From Chondrus crispus (lineage: Eukaryota > Rhodophyta > Florideophyceae > Gigartinales > Gigartinaceae), in NCBI RefSeq assembly GCF_000350225.1, contig NW_005178719.1, positions 1 through 64,000 of the forward strand: a stretch of DNA of 64,000 nucleotides. Reading direction: 5' to 3'. Of the stretch, positions 9,630-20,568 are shown one piece after another. The position numbers were made by a program, and so were the translations under genes. The notes below the pieces were generated by a model. It was not told the origin of the DNA and searched no databases. It was given only the letters and a program-made list of their open reading frames with translations. Within the stretch, counting starts at the first letter, position 1. Each line of letters begins with the position of its first letter.

Positions 9630-10447
9630 TCACCTTGAGATGTCTACAGTTGGTACTTTTTCTTCACAATAAGTCGCCAACGGATCATTCAGTGCAACAA
9701 TAATTGATAGTTTCTGTAGAATAGATACCGGTACGTGTGAGATTCGCAATTTCGACTTTCTGTTGAAGGGATAGACGTGTTCGCTTTTGCTTGGGGCGCG
9801 CGGATTGGGCTGGAGTTGTGTCATTAGGATTGGAATGACCCTTTGAGTTTTGAGGCTAAGGGTTGGGGGTGCTGAGTAAAACGTTGGGGGGGAACTTCCA
9901 CACTTGAAGTGGATGGGATCTGAAGGCCATGAACGCATGAGCTTCGGGAACGACGTCCGAAACTAAAGTTGTACGCCGCCGAGGCGTGCCGCGGTTTAGC
10001 ACGGGTCCATCTTACACGTGGACACGGGGATATGTTATGAGAAGACGTGACAAGAGCAGAGGTATGCTTCTGTCTACAGCTATATAGAGAGAAGCACCGC
10101 CAAAGTAGGCACTTCAGTATACAGTACCCTTGTATGGCCCCCTCCCCCCCCCTGTACTACACTGTAGCACTGTAGCGGGATCAGTTCCTAGACGTTAGTC
10201 TAGGTGTAAGCAAGAAAAAGGGGACTCGTTATTACACGTGTTCACTTTTTTTCTGTAAAGTACACGTGTTCACTTCTCCTTATGAGGGGAACGGGGTGTG
10301 AGGGGAACGGGGTGGCGTTTGCAGCACTTGGGCGAGCAAGTCTGCCGAGTAAGGATACCCCTGCACGTTCTCCAAAGCCGCTGAAATGAAGCATCTGGAG
10401 AAAACAACGCGCTTAAATATAAACTGAATCCGCACAGAACCGCTTCC
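9630..10447. other. No gene recognised
   Basis: Short frames only. The stretch has C- and A-rich runs (about 10140-10160) and ACACGTG-containing repeats near 10230-10270, but nothing I can assign. Confidence 0.4.
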
Positions 10448-11010
10448 GTGCCCCAGACGATTCTCGACGTCATGCCCACAGACCGTCGCTCGCGGCGGCG
10501 CAAGTCGAGCGCCGCGGCGGCGCCTTCCTCTCCCGCGGACGATGCGGTGGACATGCCTCCGCCCTCCGCGCCCAGCCGGCGCGCGCGTTCGGCTGGCGGC
10601 GCGGGGTCCGAGTCGCGCAAGGCGGCGGCGGCGGGCGGTTCGGGCGAGGAGGAGGACGTGATGGACCACGGGAACGCGAGCTACGCAATGCTGAAGCAGG
10701 GGCGATTCGGGCGAGGAGGAGGAGGAGGTGATGGACCACGGGAGCGAGGAGGAGGAGGCGGAGCGGAAGCGGCTGCAGGAGATCAAGGAGAAGGAGGCGG
10801 AAGACGAGGATGCAGCAGGAGAAGGGGAAGGCGGTAGGCGCGGCCGAGCAGGAGACGCTGGCGAAGAAGGAGCGGGAGGGGCGGGTGATGAACACGAGCA
10901 GCGTGAGGTTCGACGAGCGCGACGGGCGCGGCGAGGTGACGTTTATGTTTGTGTCGACGGTGGGGATGGAGAAGAAGCGCGGGCGGAAGAGGGGTAAAAC
11001 TAAAGCTTGA
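10448..11010 (+). pseudogene. GC-rich charged protein gene, frame-broken
   Basis: Three plus-strand frames read like consecutive parts of one protein. An Arg/Ser/Ala-rich start (10448, MPTDRRSRRRKSS) is followed by an acidic helical part (10728, SEEEEAERKRLQEIKEKEAE) and a C-terminal part (10810, MNTSSVRFDERDGRGEVTF, ending KRGRKRGKTKA and a stop). Each is in a different frame. Two frameshifts, one next to an imperfect repeat (10639-10675 and 10707-10745, both encoding EEE-VMDHG), would explain this. The composition suggests a nuclear protein; I do not recognise the family. Confidence 0.4.
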
Positions 11011-11088
11011 AGTTTCCTCAAACACCCCGTGTGCCTTTATCCACTCCATTCCATTCCATTTATTTATTTTGAAGCTGTTGACAGCTTC

Positions 11089-11128
11089 AACAAAGTTTTT
11101 GGAATGACATCATTCCAAAAACTTTGTT
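11089..11128. repeat. Perfect hairpin, 19-bp arms
   Basis: AACAAAGTTTTTGGAATGA and its exact reverse complement are separated by two bases. It lies about 80 bp after the preceding GC-rich coding remnant, so it could form a 3' end structure or be a tiny palindromic insertion. Confidence 0.8.
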
Positions 11129-11430
11129 GTTACATTCAAACCATTTCGCATTCCTCCCCACTTGCGGCCCGCAACGCGCGCCACGGAGCCCACTTGTACT
11201 AAACACACGATGTGCCAACACCGCAGCAACAATTAGCAACGCCAAGGGTGGAAGCAAATCTTCCCCGCCCCCTCTGCGAGAAGACCAAGGACAACAAACA
11301 GCGACAAACAGCGACTAACAACGGCAAGAGAGAAAGAGATTCCGAGAGAGGGAGATATAGAGAAGAACAAGCGCCGCTATGCCACCGCGGCCTATTCAAA
11401 TCCGAACAACACCCCCTATTCACGATCACC

Positions 11431-13760
11431 ATGGCTGATCCATACAGTATCTTGGGCCTCACCGGCCCGGCTGAGCAAGTCGTCCGCCTCATTGCAAGTC
11501 TCATCGAACGACACCAAGCCTACAAGGAAAACAAGACGCTCTCTGCTGAAATTCTCACCGCCTAAACCACCTTGTTGGCAGACATCACAGAGCTGAGAGA
11601 CATGCCGATCCATGGAACGTCGTCGCGGCACACGGGCTTGCTCCAACGTGAAATCGCGGACATCTCAAGCTTCATACGGAAGTCCCTCGAAGAGCTGCAG
11701 AAAGAGTCGGACGACCTAAAAGCGAGACTCGGTGTGTTCGCCTCTGCAGTGGGAGATAGAGAAGTCCTAGAGAAGCGCAAGCAGGAAGAGGCGGACCGCC
11801 TTCACCATCGAATTCTACAAGCAAGCGCGGGCATCGATACTCGCACGGCCGTGGAGTCGATCGGCATCGATATTCGCGCAACTCGCACGGCCGTCGAGTC
11901 GACCAGGCCCGGCACGGGTGATACGTTCAGGGCGTCGATAAGAGCTGAACATAATTCTGCGTCGATATATGTGAAGCTTGATTCTCGGGGGAGCAATGGA
12001 TTACCGGACACGTGTGAGTCGCGTCTAAAAGCAGCTGTGCTACTGAGAGATAGGAACAAGCAAGTGGGTGCGACAGCCGTGGGACAGGGCGGAGTCGGGA
12101 AGACATGCGCTCTACGAGCGATCGCGCACGATGCTGATATTAAGGCGATGTTTTCGGGAGGAGTGTACTTCATGTCGTTGGGGCAAGACGGAAACGTGGG
12201 ACGGCTAATTGAAGAACTGTGTCTGATTGTGGAAGCGTCTGGTGGCAAGCAGACGGCTGTGGAAATGCGAGAGCAGAGCAAGTTTGAAAGGGTGTTAGCG
12301 AAGGTACAAGCATGGTTTTGCAGTCATGTGTGTCTGTTCATCATTGATGATGTGTGGGTAGTGAACGACATAGACGCGAACATCCTTCAAAAGTTGTCTG
12401 TTCTAGCTGACTGCGGGGGGCAGCGGGGGGAGGAGGAGCAGACTACTGTTCTCCACGAGGGATAGGGAGCTGCGTCGGATTGGGGAGCGAGTTGCTTTCG
12501 AGCCGAGGGAGAAAGTAGGGAAAGAAGCAGTTGACATGCTTGTGCACGCGAGTGAGGCGAATCGAGAGGAAGTGGATGATGCGAGATGCAAGGGAGCCGT
12601 GGGTGAAATACTGAAAATGTGTGGCGGATTGCCGCTTGCGCTGAACGTGGCAGGAACGAGCGTTAGATACATGAGGGAAAGATAGGAGGGAGAAGTGTCA
12701 GAAGCATGGGGGCGTACCTTTCAAGGATGAAAAGTCGTAACACGATTCGCGGGGAGAGTCCGAAGGACGGATATTCGTCGTTGGATGGGGGACATTGCAC
12801 ACGTCACTAGATATCCTGGAGTCGGATGTGGGAAACAGTGGGGAGACGGTTGATGAATTTTCGTTTCGAAAGATGCACCGGAGTCTGTGCGTTATGAAGA
12901 AGCAAGACCGGATACCTTTGAATTTAGTTGGAGATTTGTGGGAGATGGACGAGGAGCGGACGGAAAGGTGTGCAAAGGAGATGGAAAGGGTTGGACTAGT
13001 AGAAGTGCAGTATGAGAAGGGTTGTGGTGGGTTGCGGGTGCATGATCTGACGCACGATTTCGCGGTGGAAGAAGCGAAGAAGAAGGAGGGTGTAGAAGAG
13101 TGGTATAAGAAGATGGCGTATGTGTGCAGGGCAGGAGGAGGGTTGCTTGCGATGAGTGAGGACCGAGACGGAGAGGGGAAGAGCGCACGGGAGAAGTATG
13201 TTCTCGAGAATATATATCGTGTTTTGAAGCAGGGTGGGTATGTAGAGGAGCTGAAGAGGCTATTTTTGAGTGCGCGATGGGTGAAGACAGTGATACGGAG
13301 AGGCGGGGTTTGGCAATACGAGGAAGCTGTGAAGGGATTGAGTAGAGACTTGAAGGGGAAAAGAGGAAGCGGGAAGGTGGGAATGGGACGGGGAGATGAG
13401 GATGCAGTGGATGGAATGGTTTTGATGATGCGGGCTGCGCGACTGAGTGTACCGTTTTTTGGTGCAAGTAATGCCGGGATTTACTTTCAATTGTATGGGT
13501 GAGTGAAGCACAAGGCACGGGATTCAGGTTGTGTACGAAAGATGATGAAGGAAATCGAGAGATACGCACCACGGCCGTGGGTGTAGCCTGAGTGAGTGTG
13601 TAGCGCGAACCGATGGAAGGTTGGTGGAGCAGATTGTTCTGTCGAGTGGTGAAATTCAAGTGGGCATGGATTCCAGTGGTGACGTGTATGGATGTCAGTT
13701 GAGGTCGTCCGGGGCAGAGGTAACAGTTTTCAGGCAATCTGCTGAGGAGACGAAGATGGA
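11431..13760 (+). pseudogene. NB-ARC protein, broken relative of the 23788 gene
   Basis: It starts ATG at 11431 (MADPYSILGLTGPAEQVV), matching MDPVSLLGLTGP of the intact gene. In order it shows the N-terminal helical domain, the P-loop VGQGGVGKTCAL, the Walker B-like LFIIDDVW, the GLPLAL motif (CGGLPLALNVAG), and the winged-helix/helical region (MHRSLCVMKKQD, VHDLTHDFAVEEA). Lesions are an in-frame TAA at 11563, a frameshift near 12410-12440 in a G-rich run, a stop after RYMRER at about 12685, and another after FQLYG at 13502. Sequence similarity fades near 13760, where WD repeats should begin, and there are none. It is a truncated pseudogene. Confidence 0.85.
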
Positions 13761-13879
13761 TCGATTAGGACGTGCATCGCAAAGAATATTTATTAAAAAA
13801 GAGGAGAGGAAGAAGAATTCCGCGGAAACGTCTAGGACTCGCGATGCGTGCATCGCAAAGAATTTTCGTAGATGCAACA

Positions 13880-13978
13880 TGTCGTATCTTACACGTGTAC
13901 ATAGCCCCTCCACGGTATTTAACACCGTCGTCGCTCCTTCCCTCAGTAAACATGACTAAGGTCTTGAGTCTCCCTACA
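13880..13978 (-). mobile_element. 99-bp LTR-like element, copy 1
   Basis: On the minus strand it begins TGTAGGGAGACTC and ends GATACGACA. It is nearly identical to copy 2 (14144-14243) in the opposite orientation. I find no matching target duplication at its ends (CAACA left, GTAAA right), so one side may have been rearranged. Confidence 0.65.
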
Positions 13979-14089
13979 GTAAATGCAACATGTCAGCGAA
14001 CGGTGCGCATACCTCGTCACGATTTGTTGTCCTCGTCTCGGCCCTGCTTCCGCCACACATGCCGCGTGCCCGCCGCTTCTCCCCGCCCC

Positions 14090-14607
14090 GCGCGTGCTGA
14101 AAGGCCAACCCTCCGCCCTGCCGCCCTGCCCTTCCACGCCGCCTGTAGGAGAGACTCAAGACCTTAGTCCTGTTTACTGAGGGAAGGAGCGACGACGGTG
14201 TTAAATACCGTGGAGGGGCTATGTACACGTGTAAGATACGACACCGCCCTGTGGGACGTCCCGCTCCCCTCGGCCCCCGTCTTCCGCTGCTCCGCCGTCC
14301 GTCTGTCCGCGAGCTGGCTGCTCTCCGCGGCCCACCGCCGCCCGGCCCCGGCCCGCTGGGCCGCCGTCCTGTCCGGCCCAAACGCCACCCACGTCCGCGC
14401 GCCACCGTCGCCGCCCTCCACCTCCGCCCGGCCGCCGACCTCGCCCTGCCGCCGTCGCCGCACCGCCCGCAGCACTACGCTGACGTGCCCGTCGCGTCGG
14501 GCGCCGCCAGGGAGACAGCGTATACTGTTGTCGACGTGCGCGCTGTCGCTGTGGTTGTCGTCGCCCAGGGCCCGTTTTTCGGGTGGTGGCGCTGGCGGAG
14601 GATGTGA
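14090..14607 (+). pseudogene. Trypsin-like protease remnant with membrane anchor (T1)
   Basis: After the 100-bp insertion the frame reads VFRCSAVRLSASWLLSAAH, which matches the trypsin-fold segment ending in the catalytic histidine (consensus TAAH). In another frame the 3' end encodes a membrane anchor (FFGWWRWRRM) and then a stop. The middle of the protease, including the catalytic Asp and Ser regions, is missing. Family assignment rests on the SAAH segment here and on the trypsin C-terminal motif preserved in T2. It cannot encode an active enzyme. Confidence 0.6.
14144..14243 (+). mobile_element. 100-bp LTR-like element, copy 2, with empty site
   Basis: It starts TGTAGGAGAGACTC and ends GATACGACA, flanked by CCGCC on both sides (14139-14143 and 14244-14248). 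T2 shows the empty site (CGCCGCCCTGTG near 19690). TG/CA ends and a 5-bp duplication mark it as an LTR-type insertion, and the length is unusually short. It could be a solo LTR of a very small retrotransposon (TRIM-like). Confidence 0.8.
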
Positions 14608-14765
14608 AAAAGGGGAGCGCGCTTGAGGGAAAGTGTGCATGGGTATGGAGCGGGGAACCGTGATGGGGGGTTTACGGTGGCGTTACATACTGTACGTGCT
14701 GCGGCGTTTGCTTGCCGAGGTCATCAACATGCCGCCTGTCTCGAGATCTCCCACCACACGAGCTA

Positions 14766-15173
14766 GCGCGTCACCCAGCCGCGGATGCCGCATTAGCGTC
14801 TGGTGCGGTGATGTAATAACTCCGGGGACCGAGGAGTCGGGATAACCAAAGTATGTTGTTGGTTGTGCAGATGAAGGATCGATGAGGGTTTATTGACGAG
14901 AAGCGAACTCGTCGTCGCTTAAGTCAAACCGGAATCCGGAATGAGTTGCTGTTCTAATTACAGGCCAGCTCTTGATTATTCTAAATTACACCGTAGAAAC
15001 TACATCTACAGAAAACCGAGTTCGGAATTAGAATAGAACCAGACCATCAGTCACAAGTGAGAGCCCAAGAGCCCGAGAGCCCGGATGGGGAGAGGAACCG
15101 TCAGTGCGAAACGCATTCATTGTGGGCGGGGGCGGGGGCGGGGTGGGGGGGAGGGGGGTTGGAAAAGCTTGAA
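14766..15173. other. No gene; G-rich tract at its end
   Basis: No coding signal is visible. A run of G-tracts (15124-15160, GGGCGGGGGCGGGG and more) can form a G-quadruplex. It lies just before the start of inverted arm B. Confidence 0.6.
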
Positions 15174-18100
15174 CGCAGAGTATACCTCCATGCACAGCTG
15201 CCGTTGTATTTCATGATTCTGCAGGCGGGTACACTACAGTTGTTCCAAGTGATCGGCGCGTAGGCGCGAAGTGATCCTGTTGACTTGTTCGCCTACAGTC
15301 CATGCTGGCTTTCGAGATTGTCTCAAGCCTTCTACATGATCATGACGCCGAGACTAGAATCTTGATTGCAGGTCCAGGAGAGAAAGCCCGGCAATTCGCA
15401 AATGGGCCGCTCTGCTTTAGGTTGCAGCCAGGACACTCTTTGCTACACCTCCTGGCTACAGGCTTTGGAAACAATGGACAGTGTGGCGCAGGGTGATTGT
15501 GTCTATCCACGGATGTCGCGAGGGCCTCTGTTCAGGGTTACGACTGGTGCCAGTAGGTGCCAGCACCTGATGAATGCAGTGGAACTGTAAGAGAAGACAC
15601 GAATTGAGGTCATGTTAGGGTGTACAACAAAGCAAATTTCATGTGGTTTTATGGAAACGCGTAATGTAACATTACCTTCTCGGAGCGTAGCGTATCCGCT
15701 CCTCGGCTCGGTCGCACAATCTCCTTTTTCTGGTTCTGTATCCTGCCGTTGGGGACGCAGCGACCTGCATCGCTGTGTTCGGCAGATAAGCGGTGGCTGG
15801 ACGTGTACTGGTAGCGGCACAGTATTGCACTTTGCGGGCTCATATGTAGGACATAAGTAGCGTATAATTATTGCGAATATTGCACATACCGGGGAGTAAA
15901 GCGGACGCCACCAACACCGTTGTCCGAAATACACTATTTAGCGCCTTACGCACGCGCGAAGACCATTTCATAGGAGGGCTAAGGACACTATTAACGCGAG
16001 GTTTGGACCAAACTCCTTGTCTTGCGAGGGAAGAGATCGCGACTGTCCTTTTATTTTTTGCGTCTCGTTTTTCGACGCGTTTGCGAGATGAGTGCATATC
16101 TCTTTAACTGTCGCTTGTGTAGACACTCCGATCTGACCAAAAGAAACCCCCAGGAACGATGCTGTTCCATCGAGGCTCTTCTCTCTCCTGGAGACCTGGG
16201 CTTTTATAGAACTACAGACCGAATTAAAGTCCTATGTAGAACTATCCATTAAACAAGGAAAGATGATTTGCACCGAGGTAGTCCTCTCCTCGCCAGGCAT
16301 TTTGATTTCTTGAGAGACTATGCATTAGCACTACTGTCCAGCTATTACCCGTCAGCTGTCACTGTGGCAATACCGTATTATTAGCGAAGGGAGCAACTCG
16401 AATTGGTTTTGCACTTGGCACCCCGACCAACGCATGTATCCATCTGCATGTCCAACGACTGTAGTTTCCAACATGAGTTTCCCAGCCTTTCATCGAAGAC
16501 AATGTCCATTCATTGTCATGGCCGGATGTTCGTGGCCATACGGTCGCGGTCTTCTTACATATCAACTTGCGACCACACATGCTACCCCGTCCAACTGTTC
16601 TCTGCTTCCTATCTAGTGTTTTCCACCCAGTATGAACACCCACGCTCTTCCGCGACACAAGTCTCGAGAGACCAGACTGCGAGAACCAGTTCGAAACATA
16701 TGGCCATACTATCCTCACCCAGCACGGTACAATGAAGCAGCGTTCTAGACTATTCAATACTTAATGCTCTCCGTGCCTACCGGTCACGGTGTGTCCCATT
16801 CTAGACTGGGTCAAGCAAGGGGTACGCGGTCCCCTTCTCCATACCGGCAAAAAGATGAGGTTTACTTCAGCTTTCCTCGTCCTTGCATATGCATTCCACG
16901 CCCAGGCATGGCGCTTCGACATCCAGAGCATGTTTGAGAGTGGGCCGCTAACCTTTCTACGACCCCCGAGCCAGGACAATCAAGCCGCAGTAGAAGGAGT
17001 TGAGCCTAAGACCCTACCAAGACACAATGCGGTTCGCGACAGAAAATTACAACTTTCAAACTTACCCTGCGTCTTAGATGACATTCAAAATATTGGTGCT
17101 TGCCTATGTGCTGAAGCCCGAGATCTCGAAGGACTCAGATTCACGCGTCGAGATACAACGTTATGCACCTCCTTTTTACAGCTCGAACCTGAACTATGGA
17201 GGAAAAAGTGCGACGTCTTCACAGACTCAAACGGAAACGTGCAACGGTTCCGCCTGGTACATGTCGTATTCAATACGCTCGCAGAGTGCAGGCCTGAGAG
17301 AGTGGAGAAAGAAACACGAATTGCGAGGAGAAGATTAGCGACTTCCGATTGCACCGGAGAGGAGTGCAATACGAGTACAACGGATGAGGTAAGGGCAAGT
17401 GCGACGCAGCTGCAGGTGAGAATATCCGGTCTCCGAATGTACATGGAGGGGCTGAATGGAATAGGAGATGACTTCACATCCAGGACGGCGGAGGAATTGA
17501 CGTCCCCCATGACGTACGTGGAAAGCAGGGTACGACAAAGCAGACGTTTTCTACCAAACAAACAGGGTACTATTATCGGAGCTTTCGAAGTGTTGCTGCA
17601 AGTTGGGCCAAACGTAGTTCAGGTTTTGAGGCCACTTCCGTCAAACGAAAGAGCAGTATATCCAAAAGCGAATTACAGGATCGAATGCAGATTGAAAAAT
17701 GGAAAGTTGTCGAGGGCCGTTTTAACCGGAAGGAAGGTGGAGCTAATGATGAATAACATGGTAGAAGTGGAGATACCACTAACAGCTGTGAAAGATGAGT
17801 CATACATGGATGGTACTGATCGTCAAAGAAGACGGCGGAGAAGACGGCGGGTTGTAGTGGGTGCCTCGAAGTGTCAAGCGAGGAAATCTGTTGGAGAGAG
17901 AATAGTATTCTCCTGCATATGCAAGAGAAGGGGCAGGGGCACCAGTGGGGGAACAAGGTAAGCGCAAGGTAAGCGCCCGAGGAAGATGGAGCAGCAGCAG
18001 GTGCTTCCCTCCGTGGTTCGTTCACCGCCATCGATCACTATATCTCATCGCTTTTTGACACCGAAAAACACCTGTTGTTAAACAAGCCCGACTGTCAATG

Positions 18101-18270
18101 TTGTGTTTATTTTTTAGACGTCGTAGTCCAGTTCTGCTGAATCAAGGGTAACAATACTGATGTAGATGCTTGCTCACTGAATAAGGTTCTAAGGGAATGT
18201 GGTGATAGAAAGGCCGTATTAGTGACTGGTGGTCGCCCAGGTGGTCGCCCAGACAATATAAAAAAATGGG
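15174..18270 (+). repeat. Arm B of the large inverted duplication
   Basis: Reverse-complement match to arm A, about 3.1 kb. It lacks the copia insertion, the Ser/Pro/Thr-rich coding block and the 20-bp triplication of arm A. Near its right end it has a local duplication (GGTGGTCGCCCA twice). Confidence 0.85.
16855..17961 (+). CDS. Secreted protein of unknown family, uninterrupted paralogue
   Basis: ATG at 16855 was chosen because it begins a clear signal peptide (MRFTSAFLVLAYAFHAQAW) that is also the start of the arm A copy; 368 residues. An N-terminal region with cysteines (LPCVLDDIQNIGACLCA, CTSFLQLEPELWRKKCD) is followed by a hinge (TSDCTGEECNTS) and a basic C-terminal domain (RMYMEGLNGIGDD, AVLTGRKVELMMNNMVEVE). 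It lacks the Ser/Pro/Thr-rich linker of its relative. Near the end there is an expanded arginine run. A short duplication of AAGGTAAGCGC brings a stop earlier than in arm A, so the last 50 or so residues are lost. Probably extracellular; function unknown. Confidence 0.75.
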   Translation: MRFTSAFLVLAYAFHAQAWRFDIQSMFESGPLTFLRPPSQDNQAAVEGVEPKTLPRHNAVRDRKLQLSNLPCVLDDIQNIGACLCAEARDLEGLRFTRRDTTLCTSFLQLEPELWRKKCDVFTDSNGNVQRFRLVHVVFNTLAECRPERVEKETRIARRRLATSDCTGEECNTSTTDEVRASATQLQVRISGLRMYMEGLNGIGDDFTSRTAEELTSPMTYVESRVRQSRRFLPNKQGTIIGAFEVLLQVGPNVVQVLRPLPSNERAVYPKANYRIECRLKNGKLSRAVLTGRKVELMMNNMVEVEIPLTAVKDESYMDGTDRQRRRRRRRRVVVGASKCQARKSVGERIVFSCICKRRGRGTSGGTR

Positions 18271-19531
18271 GGATCAAATGTCAACTCTCCAAGCAGAGTT
18301 GCATCATGCAATTTAATATACAGGAGAGTGCATTTGTCCAAACTGAATTTATACAGTTTCGATTTAGTAAGGTTGTCCGTGAAGTCACGAAAACGCGTGT
18401 TTTGGCGGCGTGTTTGCTCGGATTTTCTAAACGCAGATTTTTCAGCAACGCGTTTGGCGAACTCACAGCATACCGAAAACTGGGGGCATGCGAGTTTTCC
18501 ACTAGTTTCACATCCGCCTGATCACAGCAGTGCCGGATCGACCCGTCTTGAAGGAAAACGAGATGGGTTTTCCGCTCTTTCACCAGCACAAACGAGTCTC
18601 AGACGGCACGGGTCGTACCGGTATGCGTCATGGACGCCCCTTTCACTTCATCTGCGCAGAGTCTATCAACAGATCAAAGCACCACAAGATCTGTCACACA
18701 TATGTCGCCGAAGCAACCGCGAAAGATAGACAAGTAGAAGCTTCTAAAAAGCGGTCCCCTCCAAAACGGCCCCCCTCAGGCTGTCAAGAAGACGAAACAC
18801 ATCGCTCTTTCGACTGAGAACCATTCTATCCTTGTAGTGAGCTACAATATTCGGTTCAGCGAGTATCCGCGCAGGTGCTCGTGATCCGTCGGGCGGCACG
18901 ACGATGTACCAGACTTGCGCCTGTTGCGGGCAGGTACGTTGCTGGAGGTCAGTCCGCAAAACTCGTGGTGGGATTTTTCAATCTCAGGTTTACTTCACGT
19001 CCAGCGACTTTGTGGGCAAATGGAAAAAGACAACGCGTTACTCTACGGACCTTAATGTATATAATTTTGCAAAGAAAAGGAGGCAAATTACCGGTCGTGT
19101 AGTGTCTATCGGACCGTTAGTCCTCGTATGAGGGCAAAAGTTACTCTATTTTTTCTAGACAACGCAAAGCACGATTTAACTTTTGCTTTTGTAACTACAA
19201 TCCCATCACCGCAAGTAAAGCAGCTTCTCGTCAATTTTTGCGAAACCCAACTCGTTGATGCTTATAAGGTGTTCAAAAGAATAGTCGGCTTCCAGTTTGT
19301 ATTTTTCTTTAGGCTAATTTTGTACCAGTAGCATAGAAACTTTCCGTAGAATGGTTTCTACTCGTTTCTAACTTCAGAAACATTATAAAACGAGTCAGCC
19401 TCCCAAAGAAAAATAGAAACCGTGGACATAAAAGTTGAAAAGAAATAGAATTCGCAGATGTTTATGTTATGATAACGCTTAGTCGGATAGACACTGGACA
19501 TTAAGTAAAGTTTAGAGCGATCCGTTCGTAC
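18271..19531. other. No gene recognised
   Basis: Only short frames without family features. A 19-bp sequence at 19100-19118 (TAGTGTCTATCGGACCGTT) also occurs at 52374-52392. Confidence 0.45.
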
Positions 19532-20260
19532 GGTAAATGCAACATGTCAGCGAACGGTGCGGGACCTCGTCATGACTTGATGTCCTCGTCTCGCCCCTGC
19601 TTCCCCCCACCCGTGCCGCGTGCCCGCCGCTTCTCCCCGCCCCGCGCGTGCTGAAAGGCCAACCCTCCGCCCTGCCCTTCCCCGCCGCCCTGTGTGACGT
19701 CTCGCGCCCCTCGACCGCCGTCTTCCGCTGCTCCGCCGTCCGCCTGTCTGCGAACTGGCTGCTCTCCGCGGCGTGTACGCCCGCGTCGCGGGCGCCCTCG
19801 CCTGGATGCACTCTGTCGGCGCCGAGTTTCAAACCTCTGCGGATGCCACCCAGGTGCTTGAGGGCAACCCCGCCCCCGAGCAGGACGAGAAGGGGAGGGA
19901 CGCCCCGCCCATGGAGACGCATGACACCCCGCTCCCCGATGCCAATAAGGATAACGACGACGACGACGCAGAGGTCGACTTCGATCGCGGGCGCGCCGCC
20001 AGGGAGACCGCGTATACTGTCGTCGGCGTGGGCACTGTCGCTGTGGCTGTCGTCGCCGCGGGCGCGTTTTTCGGGTGGTGGCGCTGGCGGAGGATGTGAA
20101 AAAGGGGAGCGCGCTTGAGGGAAAGTGTGCATGGGTATGGAGCGGGGAACCGTGATGGGGGGGTTTACGGTGGCGTTACATACTGTACGTGCTGCGGCGT
20201 TTGCTTTCCGAGGTCATCAACATGCGGCCTGTCTCGAGATCTCGTACCACACGAGCTACC
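19532..20260 (+). repeat. Duplicated segment T2 with protease remnant
   Basis: Direct copy of T1. It has no 100-bp insertion, so it shows the pre-insertion site. It has lost part of the protease coding region that T1 keeps, but retains a C-terminal part that T1 lost. Confidence 0.85.
19640..20099 (+). pseudogene. Trypsin-like protease remnant with acidic stalk and membrane anchor (T2)
   Basis: The first part reads FRCSAVRLSANWLLSAA (segment before the catalytic His). After an internal deletion, in another frame, comes GVYARVAGALAWMHSVG, the C-terminal helix motif of trypsins (consensus GVYxRV). Next is an acidic stalk (NKDNDDDDAEVDF), a membrane segment (TVVGVGTVAVAVVAAGAFFG) and the cytoplasmic tail WWRWRRM, ending at 20099. 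I infer a former membrane-anchored serine protease. The catalytic Asp and Ser are gone. The 108-residue frame from 19773 could still encode a small membrane protein. Confidence 0.6.
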
Positions 20261-20568
20261 CTTGGTAGCTTAACGTTCCGGTAGACACTAGACGTCCGGG
20301 GTCTCCGGGAATAGCCGATATTTGAAACATTTAGTCGCGAAGTTCAAAAGCTTGCCCGTATGTCTCGCGAGAAAGCCACCAAAACAGCTTTAGATCGTCA
20401 CAGGAAAAGCCATGCACCCTATGTTGTTTAAAATATGATTTCACATAAGATGCTACTGATACAGCATGGGACTGTTGAAAACTTCAACATACCCTTTACA
20501 ACGCATGAAAAATCTATACCTCGGTACAGTAGTATACTTTTTTAACCAAGGCTTACATGAGAAGCAGG
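20261..20568. other. No gene
   Basis: Spacer between segment T2 and the end of the DDE transposase gene; nothing recognised. Confidence 0.4.

Larger units (their letters stand above)
13979..14765 (+). repeat. Duplicated segment T1 with protease remnant
   Basis: It matches T2 (19532-20260) in the same orientation, from AATGCAACATGTCAGCG to CTGTCTCGAGATCTC. T1 has a 100-bp LTR-like insertion, and it keeps a middle part of the protease gene that is missing from T2. Confidence 0.85.

Noticed and set aside
10470..11021. 183-codon minus-strand frame in GC-rich DNA
   Set aside because: GC-rich sequence has few stops on either strand; the plus-strand frames have the better protein-like content.
12892..13737. 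281-codon minus-strand frame
   Set aside because: Antisense shadow of the NB-ARC pseudogene; its composition (Ser/Pro/His-rich) follows from the coding strand.
14164..14640. Minus-strand frames across the protease remnants (also 19512-20132)
   Set aside because: Shadows of the plus-strand trypsin-like and membrane-anchor segments.
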